Origin: Vibrio gelatinilyticus
Lineage (GTDB): Bacteria; Pseudomonadota; Gammaproteobacteria; Enterobacterales; Vibrionaceae
Length of the DNA stretch: 64,000 bases
Direction of reading: 5' to 3'
NCBI RefSeq assembly: GCF_022836845.1
Contig: NZ_JAJNNZ010000004.1
Location: 309,406 to 373,405 of the forward strand
Under the pieces are notes generated by a model that saw only the letters and a list, made by a program, of their open reading frames with translations, was not told the origin of the DNA and searched no databases. Position 1 is the first letter of the stretch. Every line of letters starts with the position of its first letter. Shown piece by piece: positions 37,979-46,772 of the stretch. Both the position numbers and the translations under genes were made by a program.

Positions 37979-38449
37979 CTAGTTAACCGTGTTTTGCATA
38001 GACAACGTCATAAAGCGACTGTTGTCATCGGCTTGATAGGCGCCAAATGGTTCACAATATTGAAAACCATATTTTTTATACAGCGTTCTCGCGGGTGCGA
38101 AAAACTCCATAGAACCGGTTTCTAGGCTCACTCTGTCATACTGTCTATCTTTTGCCACTTGAAGAACGTGGCTTAATAATCGAGAAGCCACTCCTTGATT
38201 GCGCTCTGTCGTCGCAGTGCGCATAGATTTTATTTCACCATGCCCAGCAGAAATTTCCTTTAAACCGATACAACCTACAACTTTGCCCTCTTTTTTAGCA
38301 CTCCAAAAAGTGACTGAAGGCTCTTTTAATTCGTCAATATTAAGTGCATGAACACTTTCTGGCGGCGACGTTGCGTACATATCTTCAAGATGTTGTTCGA
38401 GTAATTGAATGACGCCAGTATCTGCTAAGTTGTCTACAGCAATTTCCAT
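37979..38449 (-). CDS. GNAT family acetyltransferase
   Basis: The ATG at 38449 is preceded by AAGGAG with correct spacing; a longer reading to 38485 is rejected. The 156-residue product has the GNAT motif TATTERNQGVASRLLSHVL and VSLETGSMEFFAPARTLYKKYGF, which resembles the YsnE/PhnO-like group. It is the first in a cluster of five neighbouring GNAT genes. The substrate is unknown. Confidence 0.82.
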   Translation of the reverse strand: MEIAVDNLADTGVIQLLEQHLEDMYATSPPESVHALNIDELKEPSVTFWSAKKEGKVVGCIGLKEISAGHGEIKSMRTATTERNQGVASRLLSHVLQVAKDRQYDRVSLETGSMEFFAPARTLYKKYGFQYCEPFGAYQADDNSRFMTLSMQNTVN

Positions 38450-38492
38450 ATTTTTATTCTCCTTCGTGGTTTGTTTATACATCAAGTGTCCA

Positions 38493-39095
38493 TCACAAAT
38501 ACTCAGCCAACTTATGGTCTAAACTCTTGCGCACCACAGGCCACTCTTGATCAATAATCGAAAATACGACGGTATCCCGATAACTACCATCGGACATTTT
38601 TTGATGGTTGCGTAAAACTCCATCTTGCTTCGCTCCTAAGCGGGCTATTGCGCTTCGAGACTTCTGGTTATGCCAATGGGTGCGAAACTCAACGGCAATA
38701 ACGTCCAACGATTCAAAAGCGTGCTGCAGAAGTAGTCGTTTACAGTGACTATTTACCGCACTTCTTTGATAACGTTTGGCATACCAGGTATAACCAATTT
38801 CTAATCTTTTATTTTTTGGGTCGGCGTTACAAAAACGAGTAGAACCAATCACTTTGTTCGTTGATTTCTCGATCACAACAAAAGGAAGTGAGCGACCAAG
38901 TTTCTTATCTTGTAGCGCCGTTTCAATATAATCATCAATACTGTGCTCACTCGGAACGCTAGTAAACCAAAGCGTCCATAGCTTCCCATCGGCGGCAGCA
39001 TTGACTAAGTCATCACGATGCTCTTTTTGCAGGGGCACGAGCCTTACCACGTCAGAATTAAGCTCTATATCTTTCAACCACAACGCCGTATTCAT
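38493..39095 (-). CDS. GNAT family acetyltransferase, RimJ/RimL type
   Basis: I start at the ATG at 39095 with GAGGGT just upstream. The 200-residue protein has TWYAKRYQRSAVNSHCKRLL and AIARLGAKQDGVLRNHQKM, which are diagnostic for the GNAT subgroup that includes RimJ/RimL and YjcK-type enzymes. WTLWFTSVP near residue 40 is also typical. It is the second of five consecutive GNAT genes on the minus strand; none resembles another closely. Confidence 0.82.
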   Translation of the reverse strand: MNTALWLKDIELNSDVVRLVPLQKEHRDDLVNAAADGKLWTLWFTSVPSEHSIDDYIETALQDKKLGRSLPFVVIEKSTNKVIGSTRFCNADPKNKRLEIGYTWYAKRYQRSAVNSHCKRLLLQHAFESLDVIAVEFRTHWHNQKSRSAIARLGAKQDGVLRNHQKMSDGSYRDTVVFSIIDQEWPVVRKSLDHKLAEYL

Positions 39096-39130
39096 TACCC
39101 TCACTCCCTCATTTCAACCCGCTCTACCCA

Positions 39131-39652
39131 TTAAACACTCAGGCTATAGATTCTGTCTGCATAACTGTGACCTGCTATCTGGTATGCATTTTCTACTCGT
39201 TGTGCCAAGTGAAAACCGCAGCGCATCAGCACTCTTTCTGAGCTGGAGTTTCCTTCTGTGACTATAGCTCGAAACTTGGTAATCCCGTGATTTGACTGAC
39301 ACCAGGAAAGCAATGCTTTTAAAGATTCAGTTGCAAAGCCAAGGCCGTGGTAGTCAGGGAGTAACATGTAACCCACTTCGGCCACGTCACCATCAAAGAC
39401 CAATCCAGTGATCCCCACACGTGTCCCCGAAACCTTATCTATCAGCACCATGCACAGCCAGTGACGTGCCCCCCTATACCAGGGTGGTAAGCGACTCTCG
39501 AACTTATCGCGTACTTCCGCTCTTGTTGGCTCATCAAAACACAGCGCGATCACTGATTTATCAGTATGCAATTTTAAAAAGAGTGTCCAGTCGCTTTCGC
39601 ATAAACTCGTGATTGTCAGCCGTTCACTGTCGAAACTATTAACCATTTTCAC
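39131..39652 (-). CDS. GNAT family acetyltransferase
   Basis: The 173-residue protein has the GNAT motif LPDYHGLGFATESLKALLSW and a Ser-rich C-terminal motif NSSSERVLMRCGFHLA. It is of the RimJ-like class with the N-terminal FDSERLTITSLCESD signature. Its start overlaps the end of the next upstream GNAT gene by 14 bases, so the two are probably translated from one message. The substrate is unknown. Confidence 0.82.
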   Translation of the reverse strand: MKMVNSFDSERLTITSLCESDWTLFLKLHTDKSVIALCFDEPTRAEVRDKFESRLPPWYRGARHWLCMVLIDKVSGTRVGITGLVFDGDVAEVGYMLLPDYHGLGFATESLKALLSWCQSNHGITKFRAIVTEGNSSSERVLMRCGFHLAQRVENAYQIAGHSYADRIYSLSV

Positions 39653-40115
39653 CAGCCAGTTGTTTTAACTCACCCTGCTTGTCAGAGCCTTTTACCTGAT
39701 AGACATTAGGCTGCCACTTTTGCATTAGCATTTCGGGCTCGGCAATCTGAGTAAATCCATACTGTTGGTATAAGCCATGAGCATCTTTAGTTGCTAACAT
39801 TACTCTTCTTAAGCCCTGTAACTCTGGGTGGTCGACCATAGTTTGAATCAAGCACTTACTTAGCCCCAACCCTCGGTACTCTTCGACAATGAACACATCC
39901 GCCAGATAAGCAAACGTCGCTCTATCGGTAATAAATCTAGCAAAGCCAACTTGCTGGCCAGTATTAGAGAAAACACCAAAACACAATGAGTGTTTTATGG
40001 CCTTTCGAAGAACCTCTTTCGGGATCCCTTTAGCCCAGTAGCTTTGAGATAGAAAGCCATAAATAACATCAAAATCTTGCTGCTCCGGATCAGAGCTAAT
40101 GGTGAATCCTTTCAT
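39639..40115 (-). CDS. GNAT family acetyltransferase
   Basis: The 158-residue protein has YLADVFIVEEYRGLGLSKCL, a typical GNAT motif A, and KDAHGLYQQYGFTQIAEPE at the C-terminus. The N-terminal segment SQSYWAKGIPKEVLRKAIKHS matches a widespread small group of GNATs in proteobacteria. It overlaps the downstream GNAT gene by 14 bases. Function is not known. Confidence 0.83.
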   Translation of the reverse strand: MKGFTISSDPEQQDFDVIYGFLSQSYWAKGIPKEVLRKAIKHSLCFGVFSNTGQQVGFARFITDRATFAYLADVFIVEEYRGLGLSKCLIQTMVDHPELQGLRRVMLATKDAHGLYQQYGFTQIAEPEMLMQKWQPNVYQVKGSDKQGELKQLAGENG

Positions 40116-40207
40116 CTCTATTTTCTATCCATGCTTCAATGCGTGACTTAACATATTGTGTTAAAAACAAAAAATCATCACGACGACTAAAAATTGTCCG
40201 CTCTCTA

Positions 40208-40666
40208 TTATTCAACAAAAACCATAGGAATGTCTCGAATCCCTTCACGATTTCGAACATCCCCTGTCGGTCGAAAGCCTAATTTTTGATACACAGCTTG
40301 TGCGTTAAGCGCTGAATTCACAGTAAAAGGCCCATGATAACCGTGCTGTTTGGATTCCTGTTTGGCATGTAACCACAGTTTTTTAGCTACACCTTGCCTC
40401 TGGAAATGGTCTGAAACAAAGAGGTGATAGATATGACTAAGATCTTTAATACCAATAACGCCAACAATATTGGCGTGACTATCTTGTGCAAGATAGTAAT
40501 CGTAACCTTGCTTGAGGTAGGACTCGACTTTTAACATCGACATAGAAGGGATCAAGCGCTGTTCAGCACTAGCATCACAAGTGGGCAATACATACTTTCG
40601 CGTAAGCGTCACCAATAATTTGCTAATCGTCGCGGAGTGATGAAATTCCGCTTTTATTATGACCAT
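40208..40666 (-). CDS. GNAT family acetyltransferase
   Basis: The ATG at 40666 follows AAGGAAGG and gives 152 residues; the longer frame to 40714 is rejected. The protein has LFVSDHFQRQGVAKKLWLHA and NAQAVYQKLGFRPTGDVR, the usual GNAT motifs A and B. It resembles the ElaA/YafP-type single-domain acetyltransferases. It is the fifth GNAT gene in the row and is separated from the others by about 90 bases. Confidence 0.82.
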   Translation of the reverse strand: MVIIKAEFHHSATISKLLVTLTRKYVLPTCDASAEQRLIPSMSMLKVESYLKQGYDYYLAQDSHANIVGVIGIKDLSHIYHLFVSDHFQRQGVAKKLWLHAKQESKQHGYHGPFTVNSALNAQAVYQKLGFRPTGDVRNREGIRDIPMVFVE

Positions 40667-40828
40667 CAATACCTTCCTTGAACTGTTGAGTGCTATTTCA
40701 AACAATTTGACCAAAATGACAGCAAATTGGCGTTCAAGAAAGGTAATAGAAAGCGATATTACGAGTGAGATCTCAATAAATGGCAGGATAGCGAATGGTA
40801 TTCATGTTTTTGCTCATTCCTACAGTTG

Positions 40829-40874
40829 GTGACTATGGTTACCACACGTAAGTGACTATGGTTACCACACGTAA
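40829..40874. repeat. Tandem duplication of 23 bases
   Basis: Two exact copies, 40829-40851 and 40852-40874, begin GTGACTATGGTTACC. The second copy covers the last codons of the PAP2 gene, so the duplication reproduces its 3' end outside the gene. It is a recent slippage or misalignment event. Confidence 0.9.
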
Positions 40875-41398
40875 GTGACAGAAACGCCAGCCCCTTTTGT
40901 TGTCGCCCAGGGTGTAAGTTGAACATTCTCATCAAGTTTGTCTGTCAACAACCACCCCGACAATGATCCTATTGCCGCGCCTGCTGCGACATCTTTCCAA
41001 TAGTGCTTATCCGCTTGAACTCGTCCAATCCCTACCAGCGTTGCCACACCATATGCCGGTAAGCCTGCTCTCCAGCCATAGCGAATATTTAAAGTCGTCG
41101 CAGAGGCAAAAGCATTCGCTGTATGATTAGAAGGAAAGCTATCGTTGCCACTCTTATCAGGCCGTTCTGCGTCAATGGTCACCTTACCAACCAATCCAAC
41201 AGCCGACGCGGTCGCGACGCTATAGGCTGCTTGTCGAAAGCCTTGCCAATCTTCTTTATAAGCAGGGGTAGCAAGGGCTGCACCAACGAGTCCATAGGCG
41301 CCTAGATCACTTAGCAGCTCCCAACCATCCGAACCACTGGCAGTCACAGACAGTGACACGCAACTAAATCCTAGCAACGCAACGTGCTTAAATCTCAT
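40862..41398 (-). CDS. PAP2-family phosphatase, exported
   Basis: The start at 41398 gives a good signal peptide (MRFKHVALLGFSCVSLSVTAS); a start at 41410 is also possible. The product has the PAP2 motifs: Lys-rich DAERPDKSGNDSFPSNHTAN (PSNHT motif near the middle) and GRVQADKHYWKDVAAGA (R-x5-H-x3-D). Such enzymes dephosphorylate lipid phosphates at the membrane or in the periplasm. The protein has few membrane helices, so it may be a soluble or weakly anchored periplasmic form. Its C-terminus ends in an aromatic residue, TYVW. Confidence 0.82.
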   Translation of the reverse strand: MRFKHVALLGFSCVSLSVTASGSDGWELLSDLGAYGLVGAALATPAYKEDWQGFRQAAYSVATASAVGLVGKVTIDAERPDKSGNDSFPSNHTANAFASATTLNIRYGWRAGLPAYGVATLVGIGRVQADKHYWKDVAAGAAIGSLSGWLLTDKLDENVQLTPWATTKGAGVSVTYVW

Positions 41399-41671
41399 AA
41401 CTAACCACATTAATGTTCAACAGATTTTCACATTATACACTTACAGACCTCACATTCTTACGGTCACACTCTCAGCATTAACAATTGCTTACTGAAATAA
41501 GGAACCGTTGAGAAAGGGTAAGTGGATATCTCAGCAAATAGCATTGCTTTGGCGCTCATTAGATAAGAAGAGAAGGTAATTGAGGGAGCACCGTCTGGCT
41601 CAGAAAAAGACGCCAATACATGAAAGAGCGCTGTTAACTGATCCTATGTACTGGCTTTGGTTTGTGGTTGC

Positions 41672-42094
41672 TTAAGATAACTTACTCTTTAAAGCAGACA
41701 AAAGAGCTTGGTAAATCGGATTACAAAACTCAGCTACCTCATCGTCACTAGACGACTCGAAGCTAGAGCTCCATTCAACCAACGTTCTCCCCCCAGATTC
41801 AGACAATTTAACGACACCAATGTAATGATCTACCGCATCAGTCGCCAATGGTCCCGGACCATCGGTAATTTGATAACTAAAAGTATGGTTTTCAGGATCG
41901 AGCGATTTTAGGGTTTCATGGAAAGCATCGTTTAAAACGCGCATTGCCCCTGTTTCGTTTCCTTTTTTGTCTCCAACGATTTCCAGTGACGTAATAACGC
42001 CTGAAGCCCATGATAGATCGTGGAAATCACAAATGGTCTCCCACACTTTTTCAATCGGAACGCTGAGCTCTGTTGTGTTGTAGCAACTTCCCAT
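41672..42094 (-). CDS. SRPBCC family protein
   Basis: The 140-residue protein begins with a polyketide cyclase-like pattern, TELSVPIEKVWETICDFHDLSWA, then TGAMRVLNDAFHETLKSLDPENHTFSYQI, and ends with LVEWSSSFESSSDDEVAEF, typical of the START/SRPBCC lipid- and ligand-binding fold. The ligand is unknown. It is a single minus-strand gene with a long upstream gap to the YkgJ-like gene. Confidence 0.82.
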   Translation of the reverse strand: MGSCYNTTELSVPIEKVWETICDFHDLSWASGVITSLEIVGDKKGNETGAMRVLNDAFHETLKSLDPENHTFSYQITDGPGPLATDAVDHYIGVVKLSESGGRTLVEWSSSFESSSDDEVAEFCNPIYQALLSALKSKLS

Positions 42095-42261
42095 CTTGAT
42101 ATCCTCATCTTATGTATTGAGAATCTCGATTAGATTCACAGTGCAATTTTAGGTGCTGTCACTTCTCAGCATTCACATTGAAGTGCTTCACCATCCACAA
42201 ATTATAGAGCGAGGGGTTTAAAACACCTCATTATGCCTTCAAATATGATTGATGTACTGAC

Positions 42262-42552
42262 TTACATGTTCTCTTGTCGCTCAGTGATACACTCATACGA
42301 GCCCATTTCAAATTCTCGACAAATCCATGGTCGGTTTTCATAGATAGTGCACATTAATGTTTCGCGATCTAACGCCGCACACCAACCGTCATCTAGGCGC
42401 AACATAGTCTCCCCACCCCACTCATCGACGGAAACAAATTCATCAGGAACGCCAGTATCGGTAAGGATCATGACTTCAAGACGGCAACAGCACGCCTGGC
42501 AATTCGCACAGGTGACTTCGGGTTCAGTCACATTTTTCACTTCGATATTCAT
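42262..42552 (-). CDS. YkgJ-family cysteine cluster protein
   Basis: The ATG at 42552 gives about 96 residues; a GTG at 42564 is an alternative and neither has a clear ribosome site. The Cys pattern CANCQACCCRLEV near the N-terminus and CTIYENRPWICREFEMG near the C-terminus identifies the YkgJ-type zinc/iron-chelating cluster family. The function is unknown, although homologues are proposed to bind Fe-S or zinc. Confidence 0.82.
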   Translation of the reverse strand: MNIEVKNVTEPEVTCANCQACCCRLEVMILTDTGVPDEFVSVDEWGGETMLRLDDGWCAALDRETLMCTIYENRPWICREFEMGSYECITERQENM

Positions 42553-42686
42553 AGGTTGATACACTGAGTATTAATGGCGACATAGTAATGCAATTGCTAC
42601 AACACTGACACACATTTAATGCGATGTATGTCGTGCTCGATTTTAAAAGTACGCCACCGTACCACAGCGATACTCAACGCCAATCG

Positions 42687-43037
42687 CTATTGGTAAATCG
42701 GCGCATCATAATTATGCCCTTCGTCGGTATAGGCAGTCACAACAGCATCATCAACCAATCCAGTTTCTGCGACGACTTAAGTGTTAAAAAACTGCTTAAT
42801 TTGCTCCCGTCTACCATGTGCAGACCAGGATTCAGCGTCTTCCCAAATTTCATTAAAAACAATAGGGTAGTCATTTCGAACTGCGCTTGGATGATCAATT
42901 TGCCGAGTTAACAAATATTGAATACAGCCTTCTTCTCTGTAGGCGTCAGGTTCTAGCGCTTTTAGTACCTCGAATAATTCTTCGTCCTTACCCACTTTTG
43001 GCTTGAATTGCGCCAAAACATACACGCGACTTGTCAT
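42687..43037 (-). pseudogene. ABM-domain monooxygenase-like gene interrupted by an in-frame stop
   Basis: The open frame 43037-42777 encodes 86 residues, from the ABM N-terminus (VYVLAQFKPKVGKDEELFEVL) to GRREQIKQFFNT, and then a TAA. Directly after this stop, in the same frame, 29 further codons run to a TAG at 42687 and read as a plausible ABM C-terminus (ETGLVDDAVVTAYTDEG). The family is about 95-115 residues, so the 86-residue form is probably truncated. A CAA to TAA change would explain it. It could also be read through or still function as a short form. Confidence 0.6.
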
Positions 43038-43169
43038 AACGTTCTCCTATGTTGTTATACCTAGTAAATCATAGGTCGCGAATGAGTATTTCACAGCTTT
43101 AACGCTAAAGAATGTCGAAAGTGCGGTATGTAATGCGGTCAGATTCACACCTCAATTTAAAGCAATAAT

Positions 43170-43889
43170 CTAATTTACAATCACCATAATAATCATCCTA
43201 ATAGCCATCAATGTTAACAACGCCTTAATGACCCATATTAGTGCTTTATTTGCTATCTTATTACGAAGTTTAGTACCAACAAACGAGCCAATAATGGCAC
43301 CAATGACCATTAAAAGTACCGTTACTGACATACTTTTAAGACTAAAACCAATAGTGATAAATACAGGAACTTTAGCCAGGTGACTGATGGTCATAAAAAC
43401 CGAACTGGTCGCAACGACTTCATCTTTACATTTTAGCTCTTTAGTTAAAACGCTCAACGCCAATGGCCCTGTGGCGCCAACAAACATTCCTAATCCGGTT
43501 TGCAAAAATCCAATAATATAATAGCTTTCATACCGAGTCATAATCTTTGCAAAAGTAGCACTCCAGATATTCAAAATAATATAAAAGCCAATAGCAATAG
43601 GAATAAACTCGGTATTGATTGATGACAAAAACAACAGCGACAATACGACTCCTAACAGAGAACCCATTAGGAATTTGGGTAGTAAATTCCATTGCACATG
43701 TTCCCATGAAAAGATCATACGAGAGGCATTACTGGCTAACTGTGTAATACCATGGACAGGAATGATTGCCGCTGGAGTCAAGTAGATTGGTAAAATTGCG
43801 ATCAGCAACATTCCTCCGCCAAAGCCAAATACACCAGCCAAAAGAGAGGTTAGAAATGAAATTAGTCCTAAAATGTACTCGCTCGCCAA
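43170..43889 (-). CDS. TauE/SafE family anion exporter
   Basis: I favour the TTG start at 43889, which has AAGGAAGG at a good distance; a GTG at 43934 is the longest open start and lacks a ribosome site. The product of about 239 residues has eight hydrophobic helices with the family hallmarks LAGVFGFGGGMLLIAILPIYL and a second-half repeat. Such proteins are proposed to export sulfite, sulfoacetate or other organic anions. No sulfur-metabolism genes are adjacent. Confidence 0.78.
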   Translation of the reverse strand: MASEYILGLISFLTSLLAGVFGFGGGMLLIAILPIYLTPAAIIPVHGITQLASNASRMIFSWEHVQWNLLPKFLMGSLLGVVLSLLFLSSINTEFIPIAIGFYIILNIWSATFAKIMTRYESYYIIGFLQTGLGMFVGATGPLALSVLTKELKCKDEVVATSSVFMTISHLAKVPVFITIGFSLKSMSVTVLLMVIGAIIGSFVGTKLRNKIANKALIWVIKALLTLMAIRMIIMVIVN

Positions 43890-44105
43890 ACCGTCCTTCC
43901 TTGCGTCATCTGCGCTTAAAACCAGAAAATCCACATATCACACATCATCATTTTTGCTCTACTTTTTTGAATAAGCACTGCTTGAACAAGCATAAAGCAT
44001 AAGAATAAATCTCCAGCACATCATATTCTGTACTGATGGCTCCATCGATTTGTGTCGCGAATTACAAAATTAACCCTAATCATTATGGGGTATTTAACAA
44101 CCACT

Positions 44106-44145
44106 TTGATCTAGATCATTTTAATCTAAAGCCAAGCCGTATTAT
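44106..44145 (+). promoter_or_regulatory. FNR-type (class II) promoter
   Basis: TTGATCTAGATCAT at 44106-44119 matches the FNR consensus TTGAT-N4-ATCAA in all but the last base. A -10-like TATTAT follows at 44140-44145, which would place the FNR site near -40 of the transcript, the classic activating position. The next gene starts at 44194. Confidence 0.75.
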
Positions 44146-44193
44146 GTTGCAGGTGTGTTAAGCAAAAACTATAAAAATTAGAAAGGTACCCTT

Positions 44194-44376
44194 ATGAAGC
44201 TAAAATTAGACCCAAGATGTTATACCGACGTATGCGTAAACGGAAAATGGTTCCATTATGATCACTGCACCCGAAATGCGTACATGCTCAAAGGTGGAGC
44301 AAATGTGTGTATTGAACTGGTATCCATACCTGTTACCGAGAGTGAACTGATAGAGCAACTCGCCAACGCGATGTAA
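44194..44376 (+). CDS. 60-residue cysteine-containing protein, unknown
   Basis: The ATG follows GAAAGG at a normal distance and the frame is one of few on the plus strand in this region. The protein has four Cys (positions 9, 14, 25, 39), Trp and His residues in the first 25 positions (WFHYDHC) and an amphipathic C-terminal helix. I do not recognise a family. The strong FNR-type promoter 75 bases upstream implies induction without oxygen, so it may bind a metal, heme or Fe-S cluster. This is inference. Confidence 0.6.
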   Translation: MKLKLDPRCYTDVCVNGKWFHYDHCTRNAYMLKGGANVCIELVSIPVTESELIEQLANAM

Positions 44377-44511
44377 ATAATTCTAAGTTCCAATTGGCTG
44401 GAAGAGCTGCAATCAGCAGCTTTCTATTTCATCTTAGCTCATCGCCTATCAAGCAAATAAACTCGCCGACCTATTTCTAGACTCTTCCTCTAAAAGATAT
44501 TAGCAAAGCCT

Positions 44512-45024
44512 TTAAGCGTGATAACTCGAATCACTTTCAGTCGATGACGGTACTTTTGTGCAATTAATTACCTTTGTCTTGACGACTCGATCATGGAGTG
44601 CCCTTCTCTGTTTACCAAAGATCATCAATATCCCGACCATACTAACAATAGCGCCAACCAAGGGAACATAAGGCATAAAGATATAAAAGGCATAGCGCTT
44701 AAACACCAGCGTATTTACCGAGGGCTGGGATCCATCTAAATGAACAATTTTAATACCTAGTAATTTCTTACCAACAGTTTGCCCATTGAGCTTGAGATAA
44801 TTCCAATTTATCGCGCAATATAAACCAAAACCCAAAAGCGCCATAATGACTTGATAAGAAAGTGCTGGTTCAGTAGGAGGGTTATTGGATAAACCATCGA
44901 ACCCTCCAGAAAAATAAGAGACCGGTACAATGAACACTGCCATAATGAGTGAGTCAATAATGCTTGCCCCTAACCTTGACCACCGTGATGCTAATAAATA
45001 TGGGTTGTCGCTAATACCTTCCAT
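44512..45024 (-). CDS. RDD family membrane protein
   Basis: The 170-residue protein has the RDD family start RWSRLGASIIDSLIMAVFIVP and the later signature NGQTVGKKLLGIKIVHLDG, with about four hydrophobic segments. The conserved Arg-Asp-Asp residues are represented by R and D in RLGASIID. Some members are Na+/H+ antiporters, but most are uncharacterised. An AAGGTATC sequence precedes the ATG. Confidence 0.82.
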   Translation of the reverse strand: MEGISDNPYLLASRWSRLGASIIDSLIMAVFIVPVSYFSGGFDGLSNNPPTEPALSYQVIMALLGFGLYCAINWNYLKLNGQTVGKKLLGIKIVHLDGSQPSVNTLVFKRYAFYIFMPYVPLVGAIVSMVGILMIFGKQRRALHDRVVKTKVINCTKVPSSTESDSSYHA

Positions 45025-45160
45025 GATACCTTTACCTCAGTTTAAATATTTCGAGTCAAAATAACGTAAGTTTTTAATGTGACTAAACATTTCGTTTTAT
45101 TGTGTGACACAGACAAAATAAATAAGTCATTAATCACCTTTGGAAGGTATTAATCATTTT

Positions 45161-45625
45161 TTACTTATGCACAACCTTAAAATGCTCGAGTACTAGCAAC
45201 ATATCTTGACTGGGTTCTATCCCTAGCTCTTTGCACTCGTCAGAGAAAAACTGCCAATGCGCATCGCGCCACCAGGCTAACGACTTATCCCCCTCACCTT
45301 CTGCTTGGGCAAACTCTTCTGATACATCCTGATACTGGCTTTTCGACACAGACGTTGTCTCTATGATACAAACGGGCTGTCCCTCCCAATTTGTTACCAC
45401 TTGAAGATGCCCTACCTTTGGCATAGGTTCGTTTTCGTGGCTATACCAGTATTCCAAACTGCAAGTAGCTCGTTTTTCGCCACGCACAACCAACTCGGCA
45501 CACAAGTCCGCGTTATATTGATCAGCACAAAAATAATCCGCACTAAATGATGTATAGTGCTGCGCAACTTCAGGTGGGAGTGTATTTAGGTATTGCTGTA
45601 AATAGCGTTGACTTTTTTCTTCCAT
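45161..45625 (-). CDS. ASCH domain-containing protein
   Basis: The ATG at 45625 follows GAAGGATTT; the frame extends to 45673 without a good start. The 154-residue protein contains the ASCH signature ELVVRGEKRATCSLEYWYSH and a HLQVVTNWEGQPVCIIETT core, then a Trp-rich SLAWWRDAHWQFF. ASCH domains resemble the PUA fold and E. coli YqfB is an amidohydrolase on N4-acetylcytidine. The role here is unknown, likely RNA- or nucleoside-related. Confidence 0.84.
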   Translation of the reverse strand: MEEKSQRYLQQYLNTLPPEVAQHYTSFSADYFCADQYNADLCAELVVRGEKRATCSLEYWYSHENEPMPKVGHLQVVTNWEGQPVCIIETTSVSKSQYQDVSEEFAQAEGEGDKSLAWWRDAHWQFFSDECKELGIEPSQDMLLVLEHFKVVHK

Positions 45626-45719
45626 AAATCCTTCTAGAGTATAACGATGCGCCTTACCGTATGAGTTTCGCAAGGCACAATATTTTAAAAAATTGAGACC
45701 ATGAGATTGCTATGAGGTG

Positions 45720-46424
45720 CTAACTAAGCGGTTTTTCACATCGCATGAAAATAAAATTTGGGTTATTTTTAAGACGTGCATAGGTTTCTTCTGAGATCTG
45801 TTTAGCACGCTCATCGACACAGCCTTCCGTGACTTTTGATATGAACAAGCCAGAGGATGTGACAGCATCACAAATCTCTGTTAATGAGCGCCTATAGAAG
45901 CTGACATTGACAGGCGTGCCGACCGTATCCCACTCTTCATGAATGAGCTCTTTCTCAAAATAGTTTCCAGATACACTGCATTCAAAATCTGCAAAAGGAT
46001 GATGTGTCGAGAATACCATGTAGCCACCGGGCTTAAGCACACGATACGCTTCTTTAAATACAGCCGTTAGATCCTCAATGTAGTGAAGCACCAATGAACT
46101 GACAATAACATCTGCACTTTCCGCCGCTTCGATGGGGAGTCCAAAGTTCAAATCTTGTACGTAGGCTTTAACCTTGCCGCGTAAGTTTTGATTAACAATA
46201 TTCACCATCTCAGATGAAGCATCAACGCAAGTCACGTTGTTCGCTGATTGTTCAAGAAAGTATTCGGCGTAAACGCCCGAACCGCAGCCCATATCGACGA
46301 TATCCTGCCCTTTAAGGTCGTCTAGTAAAGCACAGGTAGAAGGCCTTTCAAGAAGAGCATTGTAGATGTTCTCTCGGACTATTCGGTCATATTGGTTTGC
46401 GTATTTTTTATACAAGTCAGACAT
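45720..46424 (-). CDS. Class I SAM-dependent methyltransferase
   Basis: The 234-residue protein has the SAM-binding motif I DIVDMGCGSGVYAEYF, followed by VTCVDASSEMVNIV and a motif IV DVIVSSLVLHYIEDL, then LKPGGYMVFSTHHP. This is the usual order of a small class I methyltransferase. The substrate cannot be predicted. A GAGAG sequence lies just before the ATG. Confidence 0.83.
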   Translation of the reverse strand: MSDLYKKYANQYDRIVRENIYNALLERPSTCALLDDLKGQDIVDMGCGSGVYAEYFLEQSANNVTCVDASSEMVNIVNQNLRGKVKAYVQDLNFGLPIEAAESADVIVSSLVLHYIEDLTAVFKEAYRVLKPGGYMVFSTHHPFADFECSVSGNYFEKELIHEEWDTVGTPVNVSFYRRSLTEICDAVTSSGLFISKVTEGCVDERAKQISEETYARLKNNPNFIFMRCEKPLS

Positions 46425-46506
46425 TCAAAACTCTCGCATTTTCTAAAACAATAGCGGCACTGTAATAGATAAAAACCGCACTCATCGTTTGATGTAGGTA
46501 AACCAG

Positions 46507-46653
46507 TTACCTATTGCAGTCAATCCAGTACCCAGCAAAGTTGCTGACGCCCTCCCGATAGTAGTTCGCATTATCAATATCATTTTGCACGAAATCTTGA
46601 TAAAAACGAGCAAAAGCACTTTCCCAATTCACACTAGGTACAAAAAGTTCCAT
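46507..46653 (-). CDS. Short ORF, likely remnant of a GNAT N-terminus
   Basis: A 48-codon frame reads MELFVPSVNWESAFARFYQ and ends in a non-typical SNFAGYWIDCNR. A GGAG ribosome site lies seven bases upstream of the ATG. The first 40 residues resemble the N-terminal strand and helix of a GNAT subfamily, but the acetyl-CoA motif is missing and no continuation follows in any frame. I regard it as a truncated gene that may still be translated. Confidence 0.4.
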   Translation of the reverse strand: MELFVPSVNWESAFARFYQDFVQNDIDNANYYREGVSNFAGYWIDCNR

Positions 46654-46772
46654 ATTAACTCTCCAATGGTACCTTTATTACGTCGCACTATCGCAACGCA
46701 CATTGCCCTACGTCGTGAATAGAAAATTCCCCTCGAAAGAGCACGTCAAATATCCCCTAACTTGACAGCAGG

